From: Cyanobium sp. Cruz-8D1
GTDB taxonomy: Bacteria; Cyanobacteriota; Cyanobacteriia; PCC-6307; Cyanobiaceae
Reading direction: 5' to 3'
Length of the DNA: 64,000 bases
Assembly (NCBI RefSeq): GCF_024345975.1
Contig: NZ_JAGQCD010000008.1
Location: 1 to 64,000, forward strand
This document shows, one piece after another, positions 1-7,503 of this stretch (its first letter is position 1; the number at the start of each line of letters is the position of its first letter). The position numbers and the translations under genes were made by a program. The notes under the pieces are model-generated. The model was not told where the DNA came from and made no database searches. It saw nothing but the letters and a program-made list of their open reading frames with translations.

Positions 1-124
1 GCAGGGTGGGGATCATCAGCACACCGAACCAACCGACGTACAGACGGTTGTTGGTGGAGGTGACCCACTCACAGAACTGGTTCCACACCGAAGCGCCGGA
101 GCGCTGCTGGAGAGTGGCGGTCAT
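1..124 (-). CDS. psbA: Photosystem II D1 protein, N-terminal part (cut by window edge)
   Basis: Reading the minus strand from an ATG at 124-122 gives [17 protein letters not shown] and then the conserved stretch [17 protein letters not shown], the N-terminus of D1, the photosystem II reaction-centre subunit that binds P680, pheophytin and QB in the thylakoid membrane. Only about 41 codons are in the window; the rest lies beyond position 1. No Shine-Dalgarno motif is visible before the ATG. The gene diverges from the radical SAM gene at 371, with a 246-bp region between them. Which D1 isoform it is cannot be told from this fragment. Confidence 0.95.
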   Translation of the reverse strand, partial: MTATLQQRSGASVWNQFCEWVTSTNNRLYVGWFGVLMIPTL

Positions 125-370
125 GAGTGCGAGAAAAGGTGACAACGGCCAGCGCGTAACGCCGATCCGATGAAGGAGGTAGAGGCGGAATCCCACCTGC
201 GGGGACTGTAACAGAGTGTTGCGGAGGGTGAGCGGCGCCTTCATGAAGAAAAGCTTTGGTTCGCCCCGCTGCTCTCCCCGGCCCTGTCGGCCGCGGTCGG
301 TCGGGGCCGGGTCACCGGCGGCCCGGACGGTCTTGTTAGCGTCCAACCAACCCATCGAGCCGCGCGAGCC
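125..370. promoter_or_regulatory. Divergent region between psbA and the radical SAM gene
   Basis: These 246 bp must hold the psbA promoter and 5' leader (minus strand) and the promoter of the gene at 371 (plus strand). A perfect 9-bp palindrome CTGTAACAG lies at 206-214, in a locally AT-richer stretch on the psbA side. No clean TTGACA/TATAAT pair was found for either gene, so no precise promoter is assigned. Confidence 0.4.
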
Positions 371-1942
371 GTGAGCGATCAACGGGTGCTGCTGGTTCGG
401 CTGCCCTGCAATCCGATCTTTCCGATTGGCCCCATCTACCTGGCCGATCACCTGCACAAGTGCTTTCCCGCCCTGCCCCAGCGGATCCTGGATCTGGCGG
501 CGGTGCCCCTGCTCGATGTGCAGCGGGTGCTGCTGGAGATGGTGGACGAGTTCCGGCCCAGCCTGCTGGTGTTCTCCTGGCGGGACATCCAGATCTATGC
601 CCCGGTCGATGGCCGGGGAGGCAATCCGCTGCAGAACTCCTTCGAGGTGTTCTATTCCTCCAATCCGCTCAAGCGCCTGCGCGGGGCGCTCGGTGGCCTG
701 CGGCTGATGGGCTCCTATTACGGCGAGCTGTGGCGCAACCTGAGGCTGGTGCGCCGGGGCCTGCGGCGCGCCTGCCGGCACACCCCCGGGGCCCGGGTGG
801 TGATCGGCGGCGGGGCGGTGAGTGTGTTCTACGAGCAGCTGGGACGCGGCCTGCCCACCGGTTCCGTGGTGTCGGTGGGGGAGGGGGAAGGACTACTGGA
901 GAAGCTGATCCGCGGCCAGTCGCTGCAGGCGGAGCGCTGCTACGTGGTGGGGGAAGCCCCCCGTCCGGGCCTGATTCATGAACAACCGGCGGGTCTGGAG
1001 AAAACCGCCTGCAACTATGCCTACATCGCCTCGATCTGGCCCCAGTTGAACTGGTATCTCGATGGCGGCGACTTCTACGTCGGCGTCCAGACCAAGCGCG
1101 GCTGCCCCCACAACTGCTGCTATTGCGTCTACACCGTGGTGGAAGGCAAGGCCGTGCGCGTCAACCCCGTCGAGGAGGTGGTGCGGGAGATGCGCCAGCT
1201 GTACGACCGTGGGGTGCGTGGCTTCTGGTTCACCGATGCGCAGTTCATCCCGGCCAGGCGCTACATCGACGATGCCAAGCAGCTGCTGCGGGCCATTCAG
1301 GCCGAAGGCCTCAGGGATATCCGCTGGGCCGCCTACATCCGTGCCGACAACCTGGACGTCGAGCTGGCCGATCTGATGGTGGCCACGGGCATGAGCTATT
1401 TCGAGATCGGCATCACCTCAGGATCCCAGGAGCTCGTTCGCAAGATGCGCATGGGCTACAACCTGCGCACGGTGCTGGAGAACTGCCGCCTGCTGGCGGC
1501 GGCCGGCTTCCACGAGCATGTCTCCGTCAACTACTCGTTCAACGTGATCGATGAACGGCCCGAGACCATCCGCCAGACGATCGCCTACCACCGGGAACTG
1601 GAGCGCATCTTCGGCGCCGACAAGGTGGAGCCGGCCATCTTCTTCATCGGGCTCCAGCCCCACACACACCTGGAGCAGTACGCCTTCGATCAGGGGATGC
1701 TCAAGCCCGGCTACGACCCGATGAGCCTGATGCCCTGGACGGCCCGCAAGCTGCTCTGGAACCCCGAGCCGATGGGCCGGGTGTTCGGCCAGATCTGTCT
1801 GGAGGCCTTCGAGCGCAACCCGGCTGACTTCGGCCGCACCGTCATGGCCCTGCTGGAGCGGGAGTACGGCGTGGCCCCTTTGGAGGAGGCGCTGCGGGCA
1901 CCGGTGCAAGGCCGGCGGGCACTGGCGACGGCGGTGCGCTGA
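371..1942 (+). CDS. B12-binding-type radical SAM protein, photosystem II high-light acclimation family
   Basis: A 523-aa protein with a GTG start. The N-terminal ~200 residues form a cobalamin-binding-like Rossmann region ([12 protein letters not shown] near 143-154). The radical SAM cluster motif CPHNCCYC follows (C245, C249, C252), then the usual barrel with the [17 protein letters not shown] segment. The family is the PhpK/BcpD-like radical SAM group that I recall being annotated in picocyanobacteria as 'photosystem II high light acclimation radical SAM protein'. The reaction and substrate are unknown. Its position head-to-head with psbA fits a link to photosystem II. The last eight codons and the stop lie in a 29-bp sequence repeated at 3277-3305, so the C-terminal tail may have been remodelled by recombination. 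Confidence 0.8.
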   Translation: MSDQRVLLVRLPCNPIFPIGPIYLADHLHKCFPALPQRILDLAAVPLLDVQRVLLEMVDEFRPSLLVFSWRDIQIYAPVDGRGGNPLQNSFEVFYSSNPLKRLRGALGGLRLMGSYYGELWRNLRLVRRGLRRACRHTPGARVVIGGGAVSVFYEQLGRGLPTGSVVSVGEGEGLLEKLIRGQSLQAERCYVVGEAPRPGLIHEQPAGLEKTACNYAYIASIWPQLNWYLDGGDFYVGVQTKRGCPHNCCYCVYTVVEGKAVRVNPVEEVVREMRQLYDRGVRGFWFTDAQFIPARRYIDDAKQLLRAIQAEGLRDIRWAAYIRADNLDVELADLMVATGMSYFEIGITSGSQELVRKMRMGYNLRTVLENCRLLAAAGFHEHVSVNYSFNVIDERPETIRQTIAYHRELERIFGADKVEPAIFFIGLQPHTHLEQYAFDQGMLKPGYDPMSLMPWTARKLLWNPEPMGRVFGQICLEAFERNPADFGRTVMALLEREYGVAPLEEALRAPVQGRRALATAVR

Positions 1943-1943
1943 G
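1915..1943. repeat. 29-bp direct repeat, copy 1 (end of the radical SAM gene)
   Basis: Positions 1915-1943 are identical to 3277-3305, in the same orientation. This copy covers the last codons (ALATAVR and stop) of the radical SAM gene. Bases on either side differ between the copies. The pair brackets 1.3 kb holding the FkbM methyltransferase and a broken carbonic anhydrase. Confidence 0.9.
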
Positions 1944-2088
1944 CGGCCGTGGTCTGCCTCTGTGGAGGCAGCGGTGCAGGGTCGGGATTCGCTGGAACGG
2001 TGAGGTCCGGATCGGTCAAGTCCTGATCGATCAGTCGTTGGGCTGCGCCAGGTAGTTGGCTGGGGCAGCTAGTCTTGAGCAGCCAGAA

Positions 2089-2760
2089 ATGATAGAGACC
2101 AGCATGTTCTTCTCTCAGTTTGGTGAAGATAAGTTTTTGATTGATCATTACCTCTGTAAGGAGGGCATTCCCAATTTCTACATAGAGCTGGGTGCGCTTG
2201 ATGGCGTCAGGTATTCCAACACCAAAACCCTTCAAGATGAGTACGGGTGGTCTGGGATCTTGATCGAGCCCATCCCCAGCGCCTTCGAGAAGCTGGTGCT
2301 GAACAGGCCCGGCAATGTGCTGGTGAACAGCCTGGTCGGTACGGAGGGTGGGCAGGAGGAGTTCCGCTACTTTTCCAACCCTGATCTTCAGTGTGTCTCA
2401 GCTGTGAAAAGCACGCAGAGGCAATTTCACCAGCGGCAGTGGATGGATGAATCCACGGCTGAGAATGACTGGCTTGCCGGCCAGATCAGCACCGATCTTC
2501 AGACGGTCGCCCTGCCGACGCGATCCCTGGCTTCCATTATTCAGCAATCGGGCATCTCTGCCTTCGGCTTGCTGTCCTTGGATGTGGAGGGTCATGAGCT
2601 GGAGGTGCTGAAGTCCCATGACTGGCAGATTCCAATCTCCTACATGCTGATCGAAGGAGATCGAGACAGGGACAGGGATGTGGTTGATTTTGTCTGCAGC
2701 AAGGGCGGCAGGCTCGAGTGCACCGTGCACATCAACATGCTCTTTTCGTTCATTGCTTAG
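2089..2760 (+). CDS. FkbM-family SAM-dependent methyltransferase
   Basis: About 223 aa from ATG 2089; ATG 2104 (MFFSQFGEDKFL) and TTG 2056 are alternative starts. It shows the Methyltransf_21 (FkbM) pattern: an N-terminal SQFGEDKFL, the SAM-binding segment YIELGALDGVRYSNT, GWSGILIEPIPSAFEKL, and the catalytic-region motif LLSLDVEGHELEVL. FkbM enzymes O-methylate small molecules or sugars; this substrate cannot be read. There is no gene partner on the same strand. Base use is AT-richer than in the neighbours, and the gene sits inside the 29-bp repeat pair, so recent acquisition is likely. Confidence 0.8.
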   Translation: MIETSMFFSQFGEDKFLIDHYLCKEGIPNFYIELGALDGVRYSNTKTLQDEYGWSGILIEPIPSAFEKLVLNRPGNVLVNSLVGTEGGQEEFRYFSNPDLQCVSAVKSTQRQFHQRQWMDESTAENDWLAGQISTDLQTVALPTRSLASIIQQSGISAFGLLSLDVEGHELEVLKSHDWQIPISYMLIEGDRDRDRDVVDFVCSKGGRLECTVHINMLFSFIA

Positions 2761-2920
2761 TGCTCGCCGTTGCCGTTTTTCGCCCGGCGCTTCCCTCCCG
2801 GCGACGATCGTCTCCTGGGATCCAGTGTTGGCAGGGCTGCGCCTGTCGCCGTGACGACATGCCGCCGCGCTGCCTCCGCGAGGTGCCTGGGGCGTGCCTC
2901 CGCAGAAACCCGCCCCAGCA

Positions 2921-3285
2921 TCAGGCCTCCAGCAGCGTCGCCCGGCCGCTGGCGATGTCGTAGGCCCCGGAGCGGATCGTCAGCGGGCCCATCCGCACTG
3001 CCTGGCCGATCCGTTGGCTTTCATAGCTCAACTGGGCGACTTGGACCGGGCGTTGTGGCGGATCGCCCGGTCCAGGTCGTGACCGGGCTCCAGGTTGGCG
3101 CGGATCGGAGCCACCAGATCGCTGAGCAGCGGCGTCAGCGGAGCGCTGGAGATCGCGGCGGTCGGCCCCGCAGCCTCTGTGGCCCACCACCAGCCCCAGG
3201 GACACCCCAGTTGGAGATGGTCGACGGCGTACTCGAGGGAGGCCACGGTGTCAGCGAAGGCGGTGTTGCCGGCGCTGCGGGCACT
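2921..3285 (-). pseudogene. Beta-carbonic anhydrase remnant, 5'-truncated and frameshifted
   Basis: Read on the minus strand and switching frame three times, the sequence gives a coherent beta-carbonic anhydrase C-terminal half: RSAGNTAFADTVASLEYAV (about 3279-3223), then LGLVVGHRGCGA with the His and Cys zinc ligands, then SAPLTPLLSDLVAPIRANL and LDRAIRHNA, then VQVAQLSYESQRI and finally LTIRSGAYDIASG with a stop at 2921. The N-terminal half carrying the first zinc Cys (the CxDSR region) is absent. With no start and three frameshifts it cannot make an active enzyme. The broken end coincides with the 29-bp repeat at 3277-3305. Confidence 0.8.
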
Positions 3286-3305
3286 GGCGACGGCGGTGCG
3301 CTGAG
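3277..3305. repeat. 29-bp direct repeat, copy 2 (upstream end of carbonic anhydrase remnant)
   Basis: Identical to 1915-1943. Here the sequence is non-coding and joins directly to the broken 5' end of the carbonic anhydrase remnant, as expected at a recombination junction. It ends 155 bp before the beta-helix gene. Confidence 0.9.
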
Positions 3306-3460
3306 GGCAGGGCCGGTCCGGGAGGCTCAGCAGGGTTCTGGTTCACCTGGATTCCCCGCTGATTCACTAAGCGGTCTCCCCTCGAAAATTCAGGTAGAGT
3401 TGGGTTGTTTTCGGTCTTGCCCTGACCCGTACCTTCACCGGTTTTCCAGAGATCTCTCCT

Positions 3461-4972
3461 ATGGCTATCAGCATCGGCGCCACGACATTCCCCACGTTAC
3501 GGGCTGCCATCAACGCCGCCGTCGGCGGCAACACCATCAGTCTGGCTGCGGGTTCCTACGACATCAAGAACTACGGTGCCGGCAGCGGCAACTTCTTCAT
3601 CCCAGGACTGGCCCGATTCCAGTCTTCCCGGAGCGGCATCACGGGTCTCACCCTTGCTGGTGCACCGGCTGCCACCACGATCACCAACCTCGAGCGCATC
3701 TATGCCTCCGCCAAGGATGCCGGATTCGGCATCCCCACGAACTGGACGATCCGCGATCTCACCCTCGCTTTCAACTTCACCGGTACCAGCGAGTACATCC
3801 TCCAGGCCGGCAACAAGATCGTCAGCGGTGGCGTGGTCACCGGTGCCACCCTGCCGGTCACGGGCCTGAGCCTGATCAACCTGACCTTCACGGGTACCCA
3901 CCGCGGCAACAGCGGGGCCAACGGTGCCTACTCCGATCTGACGGGCGCCAGCAATCTGATGCTGGACACCGTGACGGTGGATCAGAACTTCGGCGGCCAG
4001 CAGACCTACGTGGCAGGAACCACCACCGCCCTCTCCTCCGGTGGCTCGGCCTTTCTCTTCGCCCAGGGAAGCGCCATGACGGTGCAGGATTCCACGTTCT
4101 ATGAGGGCGGTTACGGAAACTCGATCACCTTCTTCGACAGCACCGGCTTCACGGTGGCCCGCAACGTGTTCGATGCGGAGCATCAGCGTAAGCAGCGCGG
4201 CCAGATCTTCTCCAACAGCAGCGGTCAGATCACGGAAAATCAGTTCCTCAATGGCACCCATCTGGACCTGATGAACGTGAACCGTAAGACCGTCACGGTT
4301 GCGGGGAACAGTTTCGAAGGTGGCTTCACCAGCTTCGGCCTCGGTGTGGTGATCGACGCCGGGCAGACCCTTTACAACCTCCGGACCATCTCGGCCACCG
4401 GCAACACCTTCAAGGATGTCGTTCCCTTCACCAGCCTGATCACCCAGGCGGCCACCGGTGCCAGCGGAGGCACCGGCGTCACCGGAACCCAGCAGCTCAG
4501 CTTCGGTCCCAACGAGGTGTGGAATCCTGCGACCGGTGCCTTCCAGAGCTTCCAGCGTTTCCTGGTGGGAGGCGTGGGCAACGATTCCCTCAATGGCACC
4601 TCGAGCCCCCGCCGCGCGGACTTCATCACGGGTGGCCTGGGCAACGACACGCTCATGGGGAATGGGGGGCCCGATGTGTTCGCCTTCACCACGCCCCTCG
4701 GCCCCACCAACGTGGACACCATCACCGATTTCAAGGCCTCGGGGGCCGACAAGATCTGGCTGGATGACTCCGTGTTCACCGGACTGAGCCAGGGGGCTCT
4801 GGCAGGCGGTGATTTCGGAACCACTGCCGCGGCGGGCTTGGCTGTGGTGTTCAGCGGCGGGTCGCTCTACTTCCGTGAGGGTGGTTCGGCCAGCCTCTCC
4901 GACTACATGGAGTTCGCCAAACTCACCGGCACCTCAATCTCCCCGGTGGCCGCTGATTTCGTGGTGTTCTGA
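3461..4972 (+). CDS. Parallel beta-helix protein with RTX-type calcium-binding C-terminus, probably secreted
   Basis: A 503-aa protein starting MAISIGATTFPTLRAAINAAVGGN, a typical opening of pectate-lyase-like right-handed beta-helix repeats. Asn/Gly-rich coils with short strands continue to about residue 340 (NLTFTGTHRGN, NVFDAEHQRKQRGQIF). RTX nonapeptides GGVGNDSLNG and GGLGNDTLMG lie near residues 370-400, followed by a DVFAF/ITDF block, the usual C-terminal layout of type I secretion substrates. No N-terminal signal peptide is seen, which agrees with type I export. No catalytic residues identify a substrate; surface polysaccharide binding or cleavage is possible. The gene ends 3 bp from the convergent CPBP gene. 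No transporter gene is in the window. Confidence 0.75.
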   Translation: MAISIGATTFPTLRAAINAAVGGNTISLAAGSYDIKNYGAGSGNFFIPGLARFQSSRSGITGLTLAGAPAATTITNLERIYASAKDAGFGIPTNWTIRDLTLAFNFTGTSEYILQAGNKIVSGGVVTGATLPVTGLSLINLTFTGTHRGNSGANGAYSDLTGASNLMLDTVTVDQNFGGQQTYVAGTTTALSSGGSAFLFAQGSAMTVQDSTFYEGGYGNSITFFDSTGFTVARNVFDAEHQRKQRGQIFSNSSGQITENQFLNGTHLDLMNVNRKTVTVAGNSFEGGFTSFGLGVVIDAGQTLYNLRTISATGNTFKDVVPFTSLITQAATGASGGTGVTGTQQLSFGPNEVWNPATGAFQSFQRFLVGGVGNDSLNGTSSPRRADFITGGLGNDTLMGNGGPDVFAFTTPLGPTNVDTITDFKASGADKIWLDDSVFTGLSQGALAGGDFGTTAAAGLAVVFSGGSLYFREGGSASLSDYMEFAKLTGTSISPVAADFVVF

Positions 4973-4975
4973 GCG

Positions 4976-5815
4976 TCAGCCGCTCCACCACCGCCGCACC
5001 AGCAGCAGCGCCCCTAGCCCCAGCCAGCCCACCAGCCCTCCGATGGGATTGGGATTGGCACCCTCCCCAGGCCCCGCCAGCCAGGGGGAGGCTCCCGGCA
5101 GCACCTCCAGGAGGCCCGCCTGCAGGGCGAACCACCCCCCCACCAACCCGCCGTGGAGGCCGATCGCTCCCCAGAGCACCCCTTGATCGTCCCGGCGCAG
5201 CAGGGCCAGGTTCAGTCCCAGCAGGATCAGGCCACCCAGCAGCCCCACCGCCCCCAGCCCGCCGTCTCGGCTCCAGGGGTGCACCAAGGCGAAGATGGCC
5301 GCCTGCAGCAGCAGCGCAGCCCGGGGCGCCACCAGTTGCTGGAGCTCGCCCCACAGCCAGCCGCGGAACACCAGTTCCTCGGCGAAGCCCACCCCCACCA
5401 CCAGGGCCAGGGCATTGAGCCTCTCGCCCCCATCCAGGGCGGCCGGGCCGATCCAGCGGGCGCTTCCGCCGGCCAGCAGGGCTCCCACCACCAGGGCCAG
5501 CAGCACCAGGGCCTTCAGCAGCCCTCGCCCGAAGGCCCCCAGGATCGCCAGCGGTGGGGCCATCACTCCCAGAGCGCGCCAGGGCTGAGTTTCCCCCCAG
5601 GCCCGTCCCAACCGCAGCGGCAACGTGAGGACCAGCAGCAGCAGGGACACAACCGCCCCGGCCAGGTTCACCTGATCGGGGCGCAAGGCCGGGGCGATGC
5701 CGCCAAGGGGGCGCACCAGAAGCCAGCCCAGGCCGTAGAGCCCGGGCACGTAAAGGAGGGTTCCGATCCAGCGGGGGCTGCGCCGGGCTTGCGGAATCTC
5801 CGGGGAGGCAGCCAC
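4976..5815 (-). CDS. CPBP-family intramembrane metalloprotease (CAAX/Abi-type)
   Basis: A 279-aa, strongly hydrophobic protein with about six to eight membrane segments. It carries the family motifs: EELVFRGW (E146, E147, R151), a His in FALVHPWSRD (H179), and a C-terminal WGAIGLHGG (H221). These residues form the metal-dependent active site in Rce1-like proteases. The GTG start is fixed by the junction with clpS, whose TGA stop (5818-5816) abuts it directly, implying translational coupling. It is probably the last gene of a dapL-clpS-CPBP transcription unit. The natural substrate is unknown. Confidence 0.85.
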   Translation of the reverse strand: MAASPEIPQARRSPRWIGTLLYVPGLYGLGWLLVRPLGGIAPALRPDQVNLAGAVVSLLLLVLTLPLRLGRAWGETQPWRALGVMAPPLAILGAFGRGLLKALVLLALVVGALLAGGSARWIGPAALDGGERLNALALVVGVGFAEELVFRGWLWGELQQLVAPRAALLLQAAIFALVHPWSRDGGLGAVGLLGGLILLGLNLALLRRDDQGVLWGAIGLHGGLVGGWFALQAGLLEVLPGASPWLAGPGEGANPNPIGGLVGWLGLGALLLVRRWWSG

Positions 5816-6148
5816 TCAGCTCTCCGGTTCGATCGTGCTGGTGAGGCCCTTGGCCTTAAGGGTTTCGCTGTAGAACTCGGCTGGCTCAAGATCGCAGACG
5901 ATCACCAGTCCCACGCCGGTGTTGTGGGCCTCCAGCATCACGGCGATGGCATCCTGCTCGCTCAGGGACGGCACCACCTGGCGCAGGGTGTTCACCACGT
6001 ATTCCATGCTGTTCACTGGATCGTTGTGAAGCAGCACCTTGTAGCGGGGCGAGGTCTTGCGCACCCGCTCCGGCGCCTTCTCGATCACGGCGGCACCCCC
6101 CGGCGATCGGGTCGGGGTTTCGGTCGCCGCCGGGATGGTCATGGGCAT
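5816..6148 (-). CDS. clpS: ATP-dependent Clp protease adaptor ClpS
   Basis: A 110-aa protein starting MPMTIPAATE; a second ATG lies two codons in. After a ~30-residue unstructured N-terminus comes the ClpS fold: YKVLLHNDPVNSMEYVV (about 36-52), with the Asn-Asp pair that binds N-degron residues, then the AHNTGVGLVIVCDLEPAEFY block. ClpS docks on the ClpA/ClpC N-domain and delivers N-end-rule substrates. The gene lies 29 bp downstream of dapL and its stop touches the CPBP start. Cyanobacteria often have two ClpS paralogues; which one this is was not decided. Confidence 0.92.
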   Translation of the reverse strand: MPMTIPAATETPTRSPGGAAVIEKAPERVRKTSPRYKVLLHNDPVNSMEYVVNTLRQVVPSLSEQDAIAVMLEAHNTGVGLVIVCDLEPAEFYSETLKAKGLTSTIEPES

Positions 6149-6177
6149 GGCCGCTCCGGTCCTGATAAGGGCCAACT

Positions 6178-7404
6178 CTAAAGAGCCCGGATCCGGCGCA
6201 TCGCCTCGTCGACGTTGGCGCGGGAGTTGAACGCCGACAGGCGGAAATAGCCTTCCCCGGCGGCCCCGAAACCGCTGCCGGGGGTGCCCACCACATGGGC
6301 CTGGCCGAGCAGGTGGTCGAAGAAGCCCCAGGAATCCAGTCCCTCGGGGGTCTTGATCCACACGTAGGGGGCCTGCTGGCCGCCGTAGACCTGCAGCCCG
6401 GCGGCCGCCAGTTCGCGGCGGATGATGGCCGCGTTCTCCATGTAGAAGCTCACCAGGGCCCGCACCTGCTCCTGGCCTGCCGGGGAGTACACCGCCTCGG
6501 CCCCCCGCTGCACGATGTAGCTCACCCCGTTGAACTTGGTGCTCTGGCGCCGGTTCCAGAGCCCCCACAGCTCCACCGGCTCACCGGCCGCCGATCGGCC
6601 GGTGAGCCCCCGGGGCACCACGGTGAAGGCGCAGCGGGTGCCGGTGAAGCCGGCGTTCTTGGAGAAGGAGCGGAACTCGATCGCGCAGCGTCGCGCCCCT
6701 TCGATCTCGTAGATGGAGTGGGGCAGGTCGGGATCGGTGATGAACGCCTCATAGGCGGCGTCAAACAGAATCAGGGCGTCGTGGGCCAGGGCGTAGTCCA
6801 CCCATTGCTTGAGCTGCTCCCGGGTGGCGACCGCACCGGTGGGGTTGTTGGGGAAGCAGAGGTAGATCAGATCCACCGGCTGCTCTGGCAGCGGGGCGAT
6901 GAACCCGTTGGCCGCGGTGATCGGCAGGTAGGTGAGGCCCCCGTAACGGCCGCCATCGCCAGCCTCGCCGGTGCGGCCTGCCATCACGTTGCTGTCGACG
7001 TACACCGGGTAAACCGGGTCGGTGACGGCGATGCGGTTGCCGGCCCCAAGGATGTCGAGGATGTTGCTGCTGTCGCACTTGGAGCCGTCGGAGACGAAGA
7101 TCTCCTCGGCCTTCACGTCGCAGCCGCGGGACTGGAAGTCGTGGCGGGCGATGGCCTCCCGCAGCCAGGCGTAGCCCTGCTCAGGGCCATAGCCATGGAA
7201 GCCCTCCCGGGTGCCCATGGCCTCGATGGCCTGCTTCATCGCCTCGCGGCAGGCCGCCGGCAGGGGTTCGGTGACGTCGCCGATGCCGAGGCGGATCACG
7301 GCAGCCTCGGGATGGGCCTCGCTGAAGGCCTTGACGCGGCGGGCGATCTCGGGAAACAGATAGCCCGCCTTGAGCTTGAGATAGCTGTCGTTGACCTGAA
7401 CCAT
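6178..7404 (-). CDS. dapL: LL-diaminopimelate aminotransferase
   Basis: A 408-aa fold-type I PLP aminotransferase. It starts [17 protein letters not shown] and carries the DapL signature segments [30 protein letters not shown] and [12 protein letters not shown], with the PLP lysine at K249. DapL converts tetrahydrodipicolinate straight to LL-diaminopimelate with glutamate as amino donor, the lysine and peptidoglycan route used by cyanobacteria, plants and Chlamydia. Its length matches the family. It is probably the first gene of a minus-strand unit with clpS and the CPBP protease, and its promoter must lie in the ~100 bp shared with the divergent gene at 7504. Confidence 0.95.
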   Translation of the reverse strand: MVQVNDSYLKLKAGYLFPEIARRVKAFSEAHPEAAVIRLGIGDVTEPLPAACREAMKQAIEAMGTREGFHGYGPEQGYAWLREAIARHDFQSRGCDVKAEEIFVSDGSKCDSSNILDILGAGNRIAVTDPVYPVYVDSNVMAGRTGEAGDGGRYGGLTYLPITAANGFIAPLPEQPVDLIYLCFPNNPTGAVATREQLKQWVDYALAHDALILFDAAYEAFITDPDLPHSIYEIEGARRCAIEFRSFSKNAGFTGTRCAFTVVPRGLTGRSAAGEPVELWGLWNRRQSTKFNGVSYIVQRGAEAVYSPAGQEQVRALVSFYMENAAIIRRELAAAGLQVYGGQQAPYVWIKTPEGLDSWGFFDHLLGQAHVVGTPGSGFGAAGEGYFRLSAFNSRANVDEAMRRIRAL

Positions 7405-7503
7405 GGGAGGGAAGCGGAAGGCGGAGCGGCTGGGCCCGGCGGCATCTTCCTATGGCGAGGTGCGGCCTGCCTACCATCGGTTTCCAGCCTGCAGTCCCTG
7501 GCC

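Noticed and set aside
206-214. Palindrome CTGTAACAG as a regulator operator for psbA
   Set aside because: Nine base pairs can arise by chance and no second copy or known regulator consensus supports it.
2770-4104. Plus-strand open frame of 444 codons across the accessory patch
   Set aside because: It runs through the carbonic anhydrase remnant and out of frame into the beta-helix gene; composition is Arg/His/Gln-rich and not protein-like.
6295-7503. N-terminal extension of the radical SAM/DUF2344 protein to 6295
   Set aside because: This part is antisense to dapL; family homology begins just after the TTG at 7504.
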